A DNA stretch of 64,000 nt from Eutreptiella sp. 'Long Island Sound 2002'. Its lineage: Eukaryota; Euglenozoa; Euglenophyceae; Eutreptiales; Eutreptiaceae. Positions 49,328 through 60,371 of the stretch are shown piece by piece. The notes beneath the pieces are model-generated. The model ran no database searches. It was not told the DNA's origin and was given only the letters and a program-made list of their open reading frames with translations. Position numbers and translations under genes: made by a program. Location of the stretch: positions 68,143,725 to 68,207,724 of the forward strand of contig OZ038383.1 of the NCBI GenBank assembly GCA_964036045.1, written 5' to 3'. Position 1 is the stretch's first letter, and the number at the start of each line of letters is the position of its first letter.

Positions 49328-50146
49328 TTACCGTCTCCAACGACGGCTGCCACTGCCGGGCGTCTGCGTCCCACTGTCTTGGTTGGTCGCTTCGCTGGTC
49401 GTGGCGGTCTTTTTCGGCGTCTCGAAGGCGATTTCCACCTTCTTCTTCGCTTCGCGCATAGCGGACTTCGTCTTGGACGTCTTCTCCAGGCGACGGACTC
49501 GCTCTTGCAGACTCTCCTGCTCCGACTTCAGGGTCCGGATCTCCGCTGCTGCACTCCTCGCCCACGCTGCCATCTCCACGGCCCAGGCCTTCAACTCCAC
49601 CGTCTCGGTTGGTAGGATGGCGATCTCCGAGCTTAACCGGCTGGGACTGGGGTTGCGTGGATTTCCGGCGAACGCTCCTCCACGTTGGGGTACTGGTCGG
49701 TACTCCGGCGCTTTCTGGGGCGCTGTTTGGCGCTCCCTTGACGCTTGACCACGGTCTGCGTGACCACGGCTTGGACCTTGTCTTCGGTGGTGCGCTGATT
49801 GGCGCTCCGGCGTTCTCCAGGACGCTGGTTGGCGATCCCACGCTGCTTGACGATGGTCCGGCTTGCGGAAGAGCTCTCTTTCGACGGCTGGTTGGCCGTC
49901 ACGGTATTCCGGATCGCGGCTGGTACTGCCGCTCTTGGGACGGCCGACGCTGCTGCCGTGCTGGTTCCCACGGCCATAGGGTTGACGGCTGGAAGGGCCA
50001 TACCTTGGTTGCTCGAACGCGGGACTGCGGCTCGAACTTGGCCTTGGACTGGGACTCAAGTCTGACGCATCGCTCAGGCTGTCCAGGTTGTAGCCGCCAT
50101 TTTGCGGTCCCCACGTCCTGACGCCGCTGCTGTCGCTGCTGCTCAT
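49328..50146 (-). CDS. Gag-like coiled-coil protein of the small LTR element
   Basis: 272 residues from the ATG at 50146; the frame runs 73 codons further upstream into the LTR without ATG. The N-terminal two thirds is a low-complexity Arg/Gln/Ser/Pro-rich stretch with repeated short motifs (RQSAHHRRQ, RQTAPQK). The last third is a predicted coiled coil (VELKAWAVEMAAWARSAAAE, then SEQESLQERVRRLEK) followed by a basic tail. No zinc knuckle is present. By its position between PBS and PPT it is the only protein of the element and probably acts as a nucleic-acid-binding, self-associating Gag analogue; that role is inferred. 48845-49327 is non-coding, with short hairpins (CCTGAAAAAGTTTTCAG). Confidence 0.55.
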   Translation of the reverse strand: MSSSDSSGVRTWGPQNGGYNLDSLSDASDLSPSPRPSSSRSPAFEQPRYGPSSRQPYGRGNQHGSSVGRPKSGSTSRDPEYRDGQPAVERELFRKPDHRQAAWDRQPASWRTPERQSAHHRRQGPSRGHADRGQASRERQTAPQKAPEYRPVPQRGGAFAGNPRNPSPSRLSSEIAILPTETVELKAWAVEMAAWARSAAAEIRTLKSEQESLQERVRRLEKTSKTKSAMREAKKKVEIAFETPKKTATTSEATNQDSGTQTPGSGSRRWRR

Positions 50147-50319
50147 CCGGAACGCTGCGGAGGCACTTGCTGCCTCTTCGGCGGCGTGCTGCGGCTGACG
50201 GCCACGTTGCGGTGCTGACTGGCGCTGCGCCCAGCGCCTTCTGGTTCCAGCGCGTGTTAGCGCCGCTCCTCGCCGCTGCGGCCGGCGGCTGTCCCCGTTC
50301 AGGGTTGTTAGAACAGTTT

Positions 50320-50671
50320 TGAAGCGTTTTCGTGACCCTCCTGCAAAGCACCGCAATTTCTGCAAGAATCAAACATTTCGTGAGTCGGTTTAAGTTGCTT
50401 AAACTGTTCTAAGGCGTTAGCCACAGGCCTTCGAATCTACATAGATGCCTGTGAAAACACGGAAAAACAGTGAAATCTCACGTATAATTACAAAATGGGG
50501 CACAACAGCATAAATTTATTATAAAAAACTGCTATTTTAATATAAAAATTGGCAATTCTAGCTATTGCTCTGTCGCTTTCGTAATCCCATTTTACGTCAG
50601 AAATTGCGCTGTTCAGCGCACGTGCGAGCCACAGCGGGTAGCGGTAGGGAGACCCTGCCGCTACCGCTTCA
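50320..50671 (-). repeat. 5' LTR of the small LTR element (352 bp)
   Basis: Partner of 48482-48833; followed by CTAT and the resuming L0 pol. Confidence 0.95.
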
Positions 50672-51000
50672 CTATGTGGGGAGGACTGGGAGCTGAACGA
50701 CGAGGAGATCGCCGCCCTAGACCTACAGGGGGCTGCCAGCCCTATGGAAGTTGAAGGGGACCTCCCCGATATGAACGCCGAGGTGATAGCTAAGGAGGGC
50801 TTCTACCTGGTGAAGTCTATCCTACGCCACCGCTATCGCCAGGGTTGGCGCTTCCTCACCCTCTGGGAAGGGTTTGGAGTCGAAGAGGGCACCTGGGACG
50901 CCTAAAGTCAGTTCTGGTAGACTACTTGTCCCAGAACAACCTTGGTGAGTTGCTGAGGCTCGCTGAGACGCTTGCCTCCAAGACTAAAGCTAGGGACTGA
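50672..51000 (+). pseudogene. pol: L0 pol fragment: chromodomain and C-terminus
   Basis: Reads CGEDWELNDEEIAALDL, then EVIAKEGFYLVKSILRHRYR, QGWRFLTLWEGFGVEEGTW, the chromodomain matching family-1 Pol residues about 1476-1550. A TAA at 50903-50905 follows TWDA. The homologous C-terminus (VDYLSQNNLGELLRLAET) then continues in another frame to a TGA at 50998-51000, so one indel has occurred. Confidence 0.88.
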
Positions 51001-53563
51001 ACCTTACCCTTACCTGCCTAAGCGTATGTGTGAGTGTGCTACTCCTAAGGTCCTGAGAGCAAGCCGCAGAAATGGTGTCCTAATTATACCCAAGTCTGCT
51101 GTGCTAAACCTGGCGGATGTCTTACCGGTGCCACGGGTACGCCCCGGGTCTCTCCGCCCCTAAGTGCCCAGTTTCTGTGCTGGCGCAAAACCTTGGGGGA
51201 ATTCCCAGCATACTAATCCAGGTATTGTTTTTGCCTACCTACCTGCCTACTACAGGGGAGGGGTGGCAAAAAGCTATGAAGGCATGAAAACGCCTGTTTG
51301 CTACGATGGCCGAAATCTAGCTTAACCACTGCCACTGCCCACCAACCCCGCTAAAATTGCAGGAAACAGGTGGCACAGTGACACACACACTAGAGGTCCT
51401 ACACACCCTACAGTGGCACCATCCTGGCGGGCGAGCAGTTCCTCAACTGGCTCAAGCCTCCACTCAGGACTACCACTCCTACACTCACGCTCTACTGGAT
51501 GTTGTTGAGGACGAGGTCACGAGCCCTAATGGCTCAGCTGTGAGAGTGCAAGAAAACACAGAGCTACTAGCTCAATCCACTGGTCCATTTTCCCATTATA
51601 TCATCTTTTTGTTGTTTTTTTGCCTTGGTATAGGCTATATATCCCTTTGCATCTTTCACCGAAATGGCCTCCACTAGTATTTTAACCTTTTCAGGCCCAT
51701 GGTGCAGTTCATGCAGTGTTTTCACCCTGACTTGGTTTGTAAATACCCGCGGCTGTCCTTCGGAGAACTTCGGCTCACCATGAACGCTCATTTTGCCCAT
51801 GGTTAGGCCGCTTTGGTGCAATGCTTTGGGCGGGGGACCGCCATGCCTCAAAAAAAAACAAAAAAAAAACACAGAGCTACTAAGTGTCTGTGGCCTAACA
51901 GGGACGCCACAACGCGTTTCCCTGCTAGGGCTTAGAGGGAAGGAGTGCTCAGGTTGCGTGCACAGCGTGGATGTTGAAGATGTCGGACTGCGCTCGCCAC
52001 TCCTGGCTGAGTCGCAGTTGGTTGTTTGTGTGATCAGCGCCGCATAGTTTAGCACGGCTTGGGACTGCACCAATTCACCCTGACCTTCCCAACTGTAAAG
52101 CGAAGGCAGATGGCTTGGGTTTGCGGCTGAGGAACCAAGACTACCTCCACGTATTATACGCTTCTCAGGTAGCCCCATAACACACTGTCCTCAAACCCAA
52201 GTACAAGCAAGCAAGCTTAAGGAACTCCACCAGTTCTCTTATAGAACGTGGGGTGGAGCCCCTGGGTAACCTAAACAAGGGTTGTACCGAGCGCACCACG
52301 CGTGGCCTACCCTTTAATGCGTCATATGCATGCACGTTCATGCACGAGTTTCCAAGCTACATTTTTCAATCTTTCTTTTGCCTAACAATCAATCCCACAA
52401 TCACGAACTCTACCAGGGGGTGGCCCCACCTGGGCTTACCTACCTTACTCACCGCTGGAGAGCGAAGCAAGGGAAAGGGAAAAGGCGAAACACAAGCGGG
52501 CAAGACGTTTATGCATATGTGTGTATGTCTAATCACCCTGAACTTACCTCTAATCATCTGCAATCTTCTAATCTATCCCTCTATCGTTTGTTAGCGCTGC
52601 TACAAGGCACATTCACGGAGACACGAGACGAGCAATGTGCATGCTGCATACGAGACGAGCACACCTGTGGTTTATACGTGATTCATTGAAGTCTTTTCGT
52701 TGATTTTTGAATTCTTGGATTTTTGGTTCTTTCTGTCAGTGTGGGTGGAATCTTTATGTTTATCTATTTATGTGTGTTTCGTCATTTTCGTCATTATGCG
52801 TAACATACGTTTATAATCTTATTAATTCTTTGTTTTCCGGCGCTTTGCTAAGACCCGCTCCTGCGCGCCGTCTTTTTCTGCGTGGTAATTTCCTGAATTA
52901 AAAAATCAGGAGATGACCACAGATTTTACAAAAATTTGCATCTGATGCACAATTGGATTCTGTTCAGGTTTGTGTTTTCAGAAAAATTCTAGGCCGTCAT
53001 TTGACGGATTTAGGTGTTGTCGCTTTGCGTTTGCGTGGATTCGTGCCTCATCCTTCCATTCCTCTGTTGTACAGATATCCTCGCAAAGCGTCACTGAGTA
53101 GGCTGCTGTTCCGGCCGAAAAGCAGCAACAGAAGACTGAACCAGAACCCAAGACCCCTCCAAGGGGCAATTCTAATTTAATCGTCGCCCCCTCGCCCCAG
53201 TACCAGGACAGGTGTCTCCATCAGGTTCCATGAGACTTAGATTGAGCGTCCTATGAGAGTCTGGCGTTTCGTTATGTTACGCTGCAGCTTGGAGGAAGGG
53301 ATGCATATGCATATGGTCTTTGCATGCCCTATTCTAGCCCGACCAAGCCACAGGAACCCCTGCAGTGCCAAGAGCGCTGAGTTTTCTGTTGGAAATTGTC
53401 ATGAACAATGCATCACGAGTCGCTGGCCATGGTAAAGCGCTCTTTTCCAGTGTTAGGGAAGCTGTAGGTATTTTAAAGTAGGTGTGGAAACCAAGGAAAG
53501 GCGAAGAAAAAATCCCTTTTTACTGAACATGCGACAGTGGTGGCCACCGCAGCACAAGGAGGG
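51001..53563 (+). other. L0 non-coding 3' tail
   Basis: Equivalent to the tail of 1a. Conserved patches are 51020-51240 (against 3130-3360), 51340-51440 (against 2930-3010) and 52255-52330 (against 2300-2370); elsewhere it has diverged. No gene is supported. A purine tract AAGGAGGG (53556-53563) abuts the LTR and is the PPT. Confidence 0.65.
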
Positions 53564-54355
53564 AGTAAGAAAAAGTGCTTTTCCAATGCTTTAGGGCATA
53601 CTTTAGTTGTATTAGAGGTGCTCTAAGCACTCTTGCATTTTTATCTTAGTATTGGCCTAACCAAAATGGGTGATAACACATTTTGACCTATAGAACCAAA
53701 CACTAAATAAGGATATTGTGTGGACCCCTTAATCCCCAAGCAATGTGCATTAAAACATCTTTTCCTGAGTGACTGAGGCACTGATATACTGAAGGCAGAG
53801 CCTATGAATTTATCTATGTTTTGTCATGAATTCTTAGCTATCCTAGGGGTATGAACCCTAGGGGGCTGGGGTACCTCTTTTTGAGAGGTCCTGGGTTCAA
53901 TTCCCAGTCAGGCTAGCTAAGTAGGAATATCCCATGTGACATGGCAGTGACCTCAGCGACACAAGCCGTGCCACCTCAGCACCTATGGGACTCACAAACA
54001 AAGAGTGCACATCTCAAGATGGCACTATGGGAGAGTGTGCGCCCTTGGGGCAGTTTTTCAATCAGTTTTTCTCAAACATGTAAAATATTTCATCCTCAGT
54101 TGCATTGAATGTTTATTGCTGTGGTCTATTGTTCATAGTTCTCTTTATCTAACTCTTTGTGACTGCAGCCCTTCATGCTTTGATCCTGTTTATCTTCTAC
54201 TTGCTTATCTCTGGCTTGGGTTATCCTGGATTGGTTGTATTTCAACAATGAAACATTTTCATCATCAAAAACAAGCAGCAGGAACCTTACACCAGCAGCA
54301 AGCAGCAGGAGAGGCACATCAAAAACACAGTGCTGAAAACACTATAAAACTTTCT
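53564..54355 (+). repeat. 3' LTR of L0 (~790 bp)
   Basis: Begins AGTAAGAAAAAGT like the family-1 LTR and ends ACTTTCT. It shares dispersed blocks in the same order, for example AAAGAGTGCACAT and CTGCAGCCCTTC about 600 bases from the start (about 555 in 1a). It is clearly diverged and older than the 1a LTRs. Its partner lies outside the window, so the borders rest on homology alone. Confidence 0.7.
53846..53915 (+). other. tRNA-like segment inside the L0 LTR
   Basis: Contains a T-arm-like CTGGG-TTCAATT-CCCAG with a perfect 5-bp stem and B box GGTTCAATTCC, preceded by ACCTC-TTTTTGA-GAGGT, a 5-bp stem with a 7-base loop that would place UUU as anticodon. The spacing between the two arms (one base) is wrong for a real tRNA, and no acceptor stem closes. 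It is a tRNA-derived relic or SINE fragment. Confidence 0.4.
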
Positions 54356-54460
54356 GCGCGTTGATCGCCACTGCCCTACACTAAGTTGGCGCTGAAAGGC
54401 GAGCGCAGCGCAGTTCAACGAGCGCGCCAGAAGTTCGCTGCCATTGACAGGCAGCGATCT

Positions 54461-54778
54461 CAAGTGCCTACCGCGATGGCGAGCGCGTTGACGAAGATGC
54501 GAGTCGCCATGGTGGCGGTGACTGCAGCTGCAGCCAGCTGCGCCGCTGTGGAGGCCGCCTATACTGCTGGTGAGCAGCAACCAAGCGCTGGCGCTGTTCA
54601 GGGGCCTTTGGAGGACGCCCCTTCGTCAGAAGATGGGCCAGCGAGTGCCCAGAGTTTAAGTTTGATTGGAGCTCGGGGTTCATTGAAAGAGAGGACGACG
54701 TCAATGTCCAGCGTGAGGCGTCTTCGATCAGGGACGCCCACGCCCACGCGACGAGGTGGGCGACGAGCTCAGCACAGG
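54461..54778 (+). repeat. 318-bp direct repeat, left copy
   Basis: About 94% identical by eye to 60372-60689, same orientation and length. It begins near CCTACCGCGATGGCGAGCGC. One frame reads MASALTKMRVAMVAVTAAAA; another, open in both copies, reads WASECPEFKFDWSS and ERED...NVQREASSIRDA. It may be part of a transposon end, a repeated exon or a segmental duplication; which is not clear. A (GTAG)n run follows it at 54780-54800. Confidence 0.75.
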
Positions 54779-54800
54779 GGGTAGGTAGGTAGGTAGGTGC

Positions 54801-55300
54801 ACTCGGTCGTGGAGAGTTGCCCCATGGTTCCTGCTGGTGTTGCCGCTGTGACGAACAGGAAGAGGCTCCGCGCTTGAAGAGGGGAGGCGTCTTACATCCC
54901 GCCAGACCTGACTGGTGGCCCCCAACAAAGCGGCCCCGGGCCACACCGGGAGGGCTGATCGCCGCCAGCGTGACGTACTTGTCTCGCCCTGAGGGTGTGC
55001 CCCCGTGCTTGCGCACGTCCCCTCCTTTGGGCGGAACCCTAGGGGTTCACCGGACTTCCTGGCGTGTCCCGTTTTCAAGGCATGCATGCATGTTCTTGGT
55101 ACTGGGGTTCCAAGGCGCTTGGGTGTCGCACGCTTCGTCTCGAGTCCCAAAGCAGCGCAGGCCTTGGGATGCAGCCTTACCCCCGGGCTCCGGATCTTGT
55201 TTCGCCGGGTCACCTGCATGGCACGGGCTGCCTCAGTGCCCGGGCTATGGACACTGGGTTTCCTACTGTTGCGTGGCGCTTGTGTTTGGGTCTGGGTTGT
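54801..55300. other. No gene seen
   Basis: GC-rich lead-in to the minisatellite. Long stop-free frames cross it on both strands, but none shows a known motif. Confidence 0.4.
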
Positions 55301-57620
55301 GCTTCGGCTCGGGTTTCGGCTGCGCCCCGCCACTCTTGGCTGGGGTGTTGGGGTGTGTGTGCGCTTGTGTGCGCACTCCGCTTGTACCCCGCCACTCCTG
55401 GCTGGGGTATGCGCTGTGGATGTGTATGCTCGGGTTCCGGTTTTGGCTGCACCCCGCCACTCCTGCCTGGAATGTCGGGGTTTGTGTCTGCTTGTGTGCG
55501 TGCTCCACTTGTACCCCGCCACTCCTGGCTGTGGTGTGCGGCGTGGGTGTGTGTGGTTGGGCTCGGGTTTCGGCTGCGCCCCGCCACTCCTGGCTCGGGT
55601 GTTGGGGTGTGCGTGTTTGTGTGCGCGCTCCGCTTGTACCCTGCCCCTCCTGGCTCGGGTGTGCGGTTTGGGTGTGTGTGCTTGGGCTCGGGTTTCGGCT
55701 GCGCCGCGCCACTTCTGGCCGGGGTGTTGGGGTCTGCATGTTTGTGTGCGTGCTCTGCTTGTACCCCGCCACTCCTGGCTGGGGTGTGCTGTGTGGGTGT
55801 GTGTGCTTGGGCTCGGGTTTCGCCGCAGCCGTCCACTCCTGGCTGGGGTGTTGGCGTGTGCGTGTATGTGTGCGCGGTCCGCTTGTACCCCGCTACTCCT
55901 GGCTGGGTTGTGCGGCGTGGGTGTGTGTGGTTGGGCTCGGGTTTCGGCTGCGCCCCGCCACTCCTGGCTGGGGTGTTGGGGCGCGCGTGTTTGTGTGCCC
56001 GCTCTGCTTGTACCCTGCCCCTCCTGGATGGGGTGTGCGGTGTGGGTGTGTGTGTTTGGGCTCGGGTTTCGGCTGCGCCCCGCCACTCCTCGCCTGGGTG
56101 TTGGGGGGTGCATGTTTGTGTGCGCGCTCCGCTTGTACCCGGTCACTGCTGGCTGGGGTGTGCGGTGTGGGTGTGTGTGCTTGGGCTCGGGTTTCGGCCG
56201 CAGCCTCCCACTCCTGGCTGGGGTGTTGGCGTGTGTGTGTATGTGTGCACGCTCCGCTTGTACGCCGCCACTCCTGGCTGGGGTGTGCTGTGTGGGTGTG
56301 TGTGTTTGGGCTCGGGTTTCGGCTGCGCCCCGCCACTCCTGGCTGGGGTGCTGGGGTGTGTGTGTGTTCGTTTGCGCGCTCCGCTTGTACCCCGCCACCC
56401 CTGGCTGGGATGTGCGGTGTGGGTGTGGGTGCCTCGTGTCAGGTTTCGGCAGCGCCCCGCCACTCCTGGCTGGGGTGTTGGGGTGTGCGCGTTCGTGCGC
56501 GGGCTCCGCTTGTACTCCGCTACTCCTGGCTGAGGTGTGCGCCGTGGGTGTGTGTGCTTGGGCTCGGGTTTCGGCTGCGCCCCGCCACTCCTGGCTGGGG
56601 TGTTGGGCAGTATGTGTGTTTCTGTGCGCGCTCCGCTTGTACCCCGCCCCTCCTGGCCGGGGTGTTGGGGTGTGCGCGTTCGTGTGCCCACTCCTCTTGC
56701 ACCCTGTCACTCCTGGCTGGGGTGTGCAGTGTGGGTGTGTGTGCCTGGGCTCGGGTTTCGGCTGGCCCCTGCCACTCCTGGCTGGGGTGTTGGGGTGTGC
56801 GTGTTCGTCTGCCCGTTCCGCTTGTACCCAGCCACTCCTGGCTGGGGTGTGTGGTGTGGGTGTGTGTGCTTGGGCTCGGGTTTCAGCTGCGCCCCGCCAC
56901 TCCTGGCTGGGGTGTTGGGGTGTGCTTGTGTGCTTGTGTGCGCGCTCTGCTTGTACCCCGCCTCTCCTGGCTGGGGTGTGCGGCGTGGGTTTGTGTGCGT
57001 GGGCTCGGGTTTCGGCTGCGCCCCGCCTCTCCTGGCTGGGGTGTTGGGGTGTGTGTTTGTTTGTGTGCGCGCTCCGCCTGTACCCTGCCACTCTTGGCTG
57101 GGGTGTGTGGCGTGCCTGTGTGTGCCTGGGCTCGGGTTTTGGCTGTACCCCTGCTCTCCTGGCTGGGGTGTTGGGGTGTGCGTGTTCGTGTGCCCTCTCC
57201 GCTTGTACCCCGCCACTCCTGGCTGGGGTGTGTGGTGTGGGTGTGTGTGCTTGGGCTCGGGTTTCGGCTCCGCCCCGCCACTCCTGGCTGGGGTGTTGGG
57301 GTGCGTGTTTGTTTGTGTGCCCGCTCCGCTTGTACCCTGCCACTCCTGGCTGGGGTGTGCGGCGTGCGTGTGTGTGCTTGGGCTCGGGTTTCGGCTGCGC
57401 CCCGCCACTCCTGGCTGGGGTGATGGGGTGTGTGTGTTTGTGTGCGCGCTCCGCTTGTACCCTGCCCCTCCTGGCTGGGGTGTGCGGTGTGGGTGTGTGC
57501 GCTTGGGCTCGGGTTTCGGCTGCGCCCCGCCATTCCTGGCTGGGCTGTTGGGGTGTGTGTGTTTGTGTGCGCGCTCCGCTTTTCCTCCGCCACTCCTGGC
57601 TGGGGTTTGTGGTGTGTGGG
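55300..57620. repeat. Minisatellite, ~18 copies of a ~125-bp unit
   Basis: The anchor GCTCGGGTTTCGGCTGCGCC recurs at 55560, 55686, 55811, 55935, 56060, 56185, 56311 and on, about every 125 bases. Each unit holds two related halves containing CCACTCCTGGCTGGGG. The array has almost no stop codons in any frame, so spurious frames up to about 1500 codons run through it; because 125 is not a multiple of three, each frame cycles through the same three peptides. Confidence 0.95.
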
Positions 57621-59750
57621 TTGGGTGTTGCCTGGCACCTGTTCCTGTGCCTGGGTTCGCTGCGTGTTGTGCGCGCTGTCCGGGTTTGCGGCACCCGGTG
57701 GCCGTTGGTCCTTGGCACCTGTCCGTGTGCCGTGGTTGTGGCCGGCGGCGTGCCTCACTGGCGTCCCTTGTGGCCCCGCGTTGGTGCGCCGCGCCTCGTC
57801 CGGTCCGGTCGCTGTCGGTGCTCCGGTCGGCTTTCCCGACGCCGTGGTGCCTTTCTGCATCCCGGGGGCTGTCGCGCCCAGTTTTACTGGGCGGCTGCGC
57901 GGGGCACGTGGAGGCCGGCCGAGAACCAGGCTCTTTGTGCCTGCCGCTGGCCCCCGCCGAGGCAGAGGCGCTGCGCTTGCTCCGCGTCGTACCTGTTCGG
58001 GGCCCCGCGATGGGGTTGTCCCTGGCGGGTCCCTCCCGCGTCGGTCTTGGGCTGCGTGCGCTGCAGTGGTTTGCTTGTGTGGACCCGGTCACCGACGCGT
58101 CCGGTTTCCCGTACCGCCCGTCTTTCGACGGAGGACTCGCCCGGTGAACCGGGGCTGTTTCGTGTGGACGCCGACACCGCCCCTTTCGGGGCGGAGGATG
58201 CCACTCCCGGGTCCCGCGCGTGTGTGCATGTGCGTGCTTTTGTTGGCCGGGTCAGGCGGGCCGGCCTCCCGGGCGCGTTCTGGTGCGCCTCACCTTTTCC
58301 TGTGGCCGCTTTGTCCTTCTTCTTTGTTCGGCCCCCTCCGGGCTTGGGTTACCCTGTTCGCGGTGGTTGCTGTTTTTCTTTTTTTTTCCTTGTGCGCCCC
58401 CGTTGTCTTTGGCGTTCCGTGTTTTCCGGCCCAGGAGCCTTGGGCCTTGGCGTCTTGTTCCCCCCCCCCCTCCTTTTTTTTTCCTGCCGCCCCCCCCTTG
58501 GGTTTTTTTTTCCTTGCTTCTCCCTGGTGTTTTGTTTGCGGCGTTTTTGTTTGTTTTTTTTTTCCGCTGCCTTGTTTTTTTTTTTTTCTGCTGTTGTGCG
58601 GTGCGGGGTTAACATGGTTTGTGTGTCGGGGGCTGTGGGTTGTGCTGGTGTGTGTTGCTGTTGGCGGTGTGGTCTGTGGTTTGTGGTGTGGTTTGCCTGG
58701 TGCTGTGCGGCGTGCTTGTGCTTGGCTGGGTTCTTGCGCCTTGCTGTCCGGCGTGGTGTTGTGGCTGGTCATGTTGTGCTGTTTTTGTTGTGTTCTGCTG
58801 TCGCGGGCTGGTGTGTTCTCTGCTGGTTGTTTTTTTTTGCGTTGTTCCTTGCCTTTCCGTGGTGTTCCGTGCTGTCTTGGTCCGTGTGGTGCTCGGCCGT
58901 GGTGCGTCTTGCTGTTCGGCCTTGCCCTGTCGCGTTGTGTTCTTGTGCTGGCTTCTGTTGCGCTGTGCTGTTTGGCGCTCTGCCGTGCCGTGGTGCGCCT
59001 CTTGGTTCTGTGCTGTGTTGCTGGTTTCGTTGCGGTGCTTGGGTTGTGTCTTGCCTCGTCCGCTGCTGTGGCGTGTTGTTGTGCTCTGTCTGTCCTTGGG
59101 CGCGGTGCTGTGTCGTCCTGCTGTGCTGCCTGTGGTCCGTGTGCTGTCCTTCCTTGTGCCGTGTTTTTTGGCGCCTCCCTTTTCGTGGCGTCTCTTGTGT
59201 GGTGCTGTGTTGGTGTGCCTGTGTCGTTGCTCTCTGTGCGGTGCTCTCGCGCCCCTCTAGCTTGGTGTCGTGTGTTCTTGCCCGTTGCGTTTGGGTGTTT
59301 GCTGTTTGGCCTGGCTGTCCTCCGTTGTCTCCTGGTGGCTGCTGGTGTCGTGTTTCGGTGGTGCTGTCCCTCTCTGGCCGCGTGGCTCGCCGCCCTGTGG
59401 CTTGGTGTGGTGTGTCTTGGTGCTCCGCTCCCCTATGTTGTGTTCTGTGGTGCTGTGCCGTCGTGTGGTGGTGTGCTGTCGTGCTCAGCAGTCTGTTTGC
59501 GCCTTTGCCTGTGCGTGTCATTTGTTTCCTGCCACTGCGCTTTCTGCTGTGTGTGTCCTAGTGTGCTTCCCTATGGTTGGTCGGCTTGGTGTGGCGTTCT
59601 GCTCCCCTGTGTTGTGTCCTGTGGTGATGTGCTGTCGCCCGGTGCTGTGCTCTGCTGTGCTGTTCTGGCGTCTTTTTGCGGTGTTGTGTGTGCTTGCTGT
59701 CGCTTTTCTCCTTTAAAACCACTGCAAAACTCGTTTTAATAAAAAAAAAT
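57621..59750 (+). other. GC-rich then G/T-rich low-complexity tract ending in an A-run
   Basis: The first ~600 bases are GC-rich; from 58300 the plus strand is dominated by T, G and C, with many homopolymer T and C runs, then TTTAATAAAAAAAAATTTAAAC at about 59737-59758. No motif-bearing protein is seen. The T/C-then-A-run layout could be the 3' end of a retroposed unit that includes the minisatellite, but no TSD could be found to prove it. Confidence 0.4.
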
Positions 59751-59759
59751 TTAAACAAA

Positions 59760-60371
59760 ATTATACACCACCAAACACACTCGCGAGCAACAAGACCATG
59801 TACTTTGTGCTGACTTACGTGTTACCCGTCGTTGGCGGCGATGCTCTGGTGTTCGTGGGCTTGTACTTGAGCTGGATGTTGTCGAAGTGCTTGGCATTCA
59901 TTGCTAGGGGTTTAACGCTTTCCCCCAGGGCCGCCGCCTGAGTTGCAGGGCAAGAATAGTGATGGGCACAAGGGTGGGGAGGGAGCTACATGGAGAAGAA
60001 TAAGAAAAAGGGGACAGGGTTGGACGCGAGGGGTTGTGGCGAGCTACGAAAATTTTTCGAGTTTTACGCGCTGCTCGCGACGCGTTTTTCTTTGCGCCTA
60101 TGGCTAGTCGGACGACGGGAAGAACGGCGATGGGGTCCTACGTGCGTTACGGTGTTTACGGCGTTAACTATTTACCTATTTCACGTCGAAAAATTTATCG
60201 TCGCGCTTTTACGCGTTTCGCAGCGCGCTGTTTTGCCTAAGCGTTTTTTATGCTAATTAGTTTTATTTTCCGCTATTCAGAAAATGTTTTCGTCGTGTTT
60301 TACCTATCTTTTTTTTTCGTTCTGGAACAGGACCCCAGCGCGCGCGACCCGCGACTCCGGAACTTGCGGCC
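59760..60371. other. No gene seen
   Basis: Mixed-composition sequence rich in CG and TCGCG-type words. No open frame with recognisable content. Confidence 0.4.

Larger units (their letters stand above)
48482..50671 (-). mobile_element. Small non-autonomous LTR retrotransposon (2.19 kb)
   Basis: Two 352-bp LTRs (48482-48833 and 50320-50671) with TGAAGCG...CGCTTCA ends, a 4-bp TSD CTAT (48478-48481 and 50672-50675), a PPT AAGAAGGGGGG beside the left LTR (minus orientation) and one Gag-like ORF. It has no protease, RT or integrase. The PBS next to the right LTR (AAACTGTTCTAACAACCC) is not the tRNA-iMet type. LTR start, PPT and TSD size resemble family 2. Confidence 0.9.
18924..54355 (+). mobile_element. 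L0: decayed family-1 chromovirus hosting five insertions
   Basis: Six pieces of plus-strand pol are collinear with element 1a Pol residues 763 to 1592, then a tail conserved with 1a and a 3' LTR. Between the pieces sit 2b, the minisatellite element, the LINE and the small LTR element, each with its own TSD; removing one copy of each TSD rejoins the protein alignment. The 5' half (LTR, gag, protease, most of RT) would lie beyond the left end of copy 2a, outside the window. Confidence 0.85.

Noticed and set aside
53846-53915. A functional tRNA-Lys gene
   Set aside because: T-arm and a possible anticodon arm are good, but the variable region is one base and no acceptor stem forms.
55005-59561. 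A 1518-codon plus-strand frame, and long frames on the other strand, through the second minisatellite
   Set aside because: They follow from a stop-poor 125-bp repeat and G/T-rich DNA, occur in several frames at once and show no domain.
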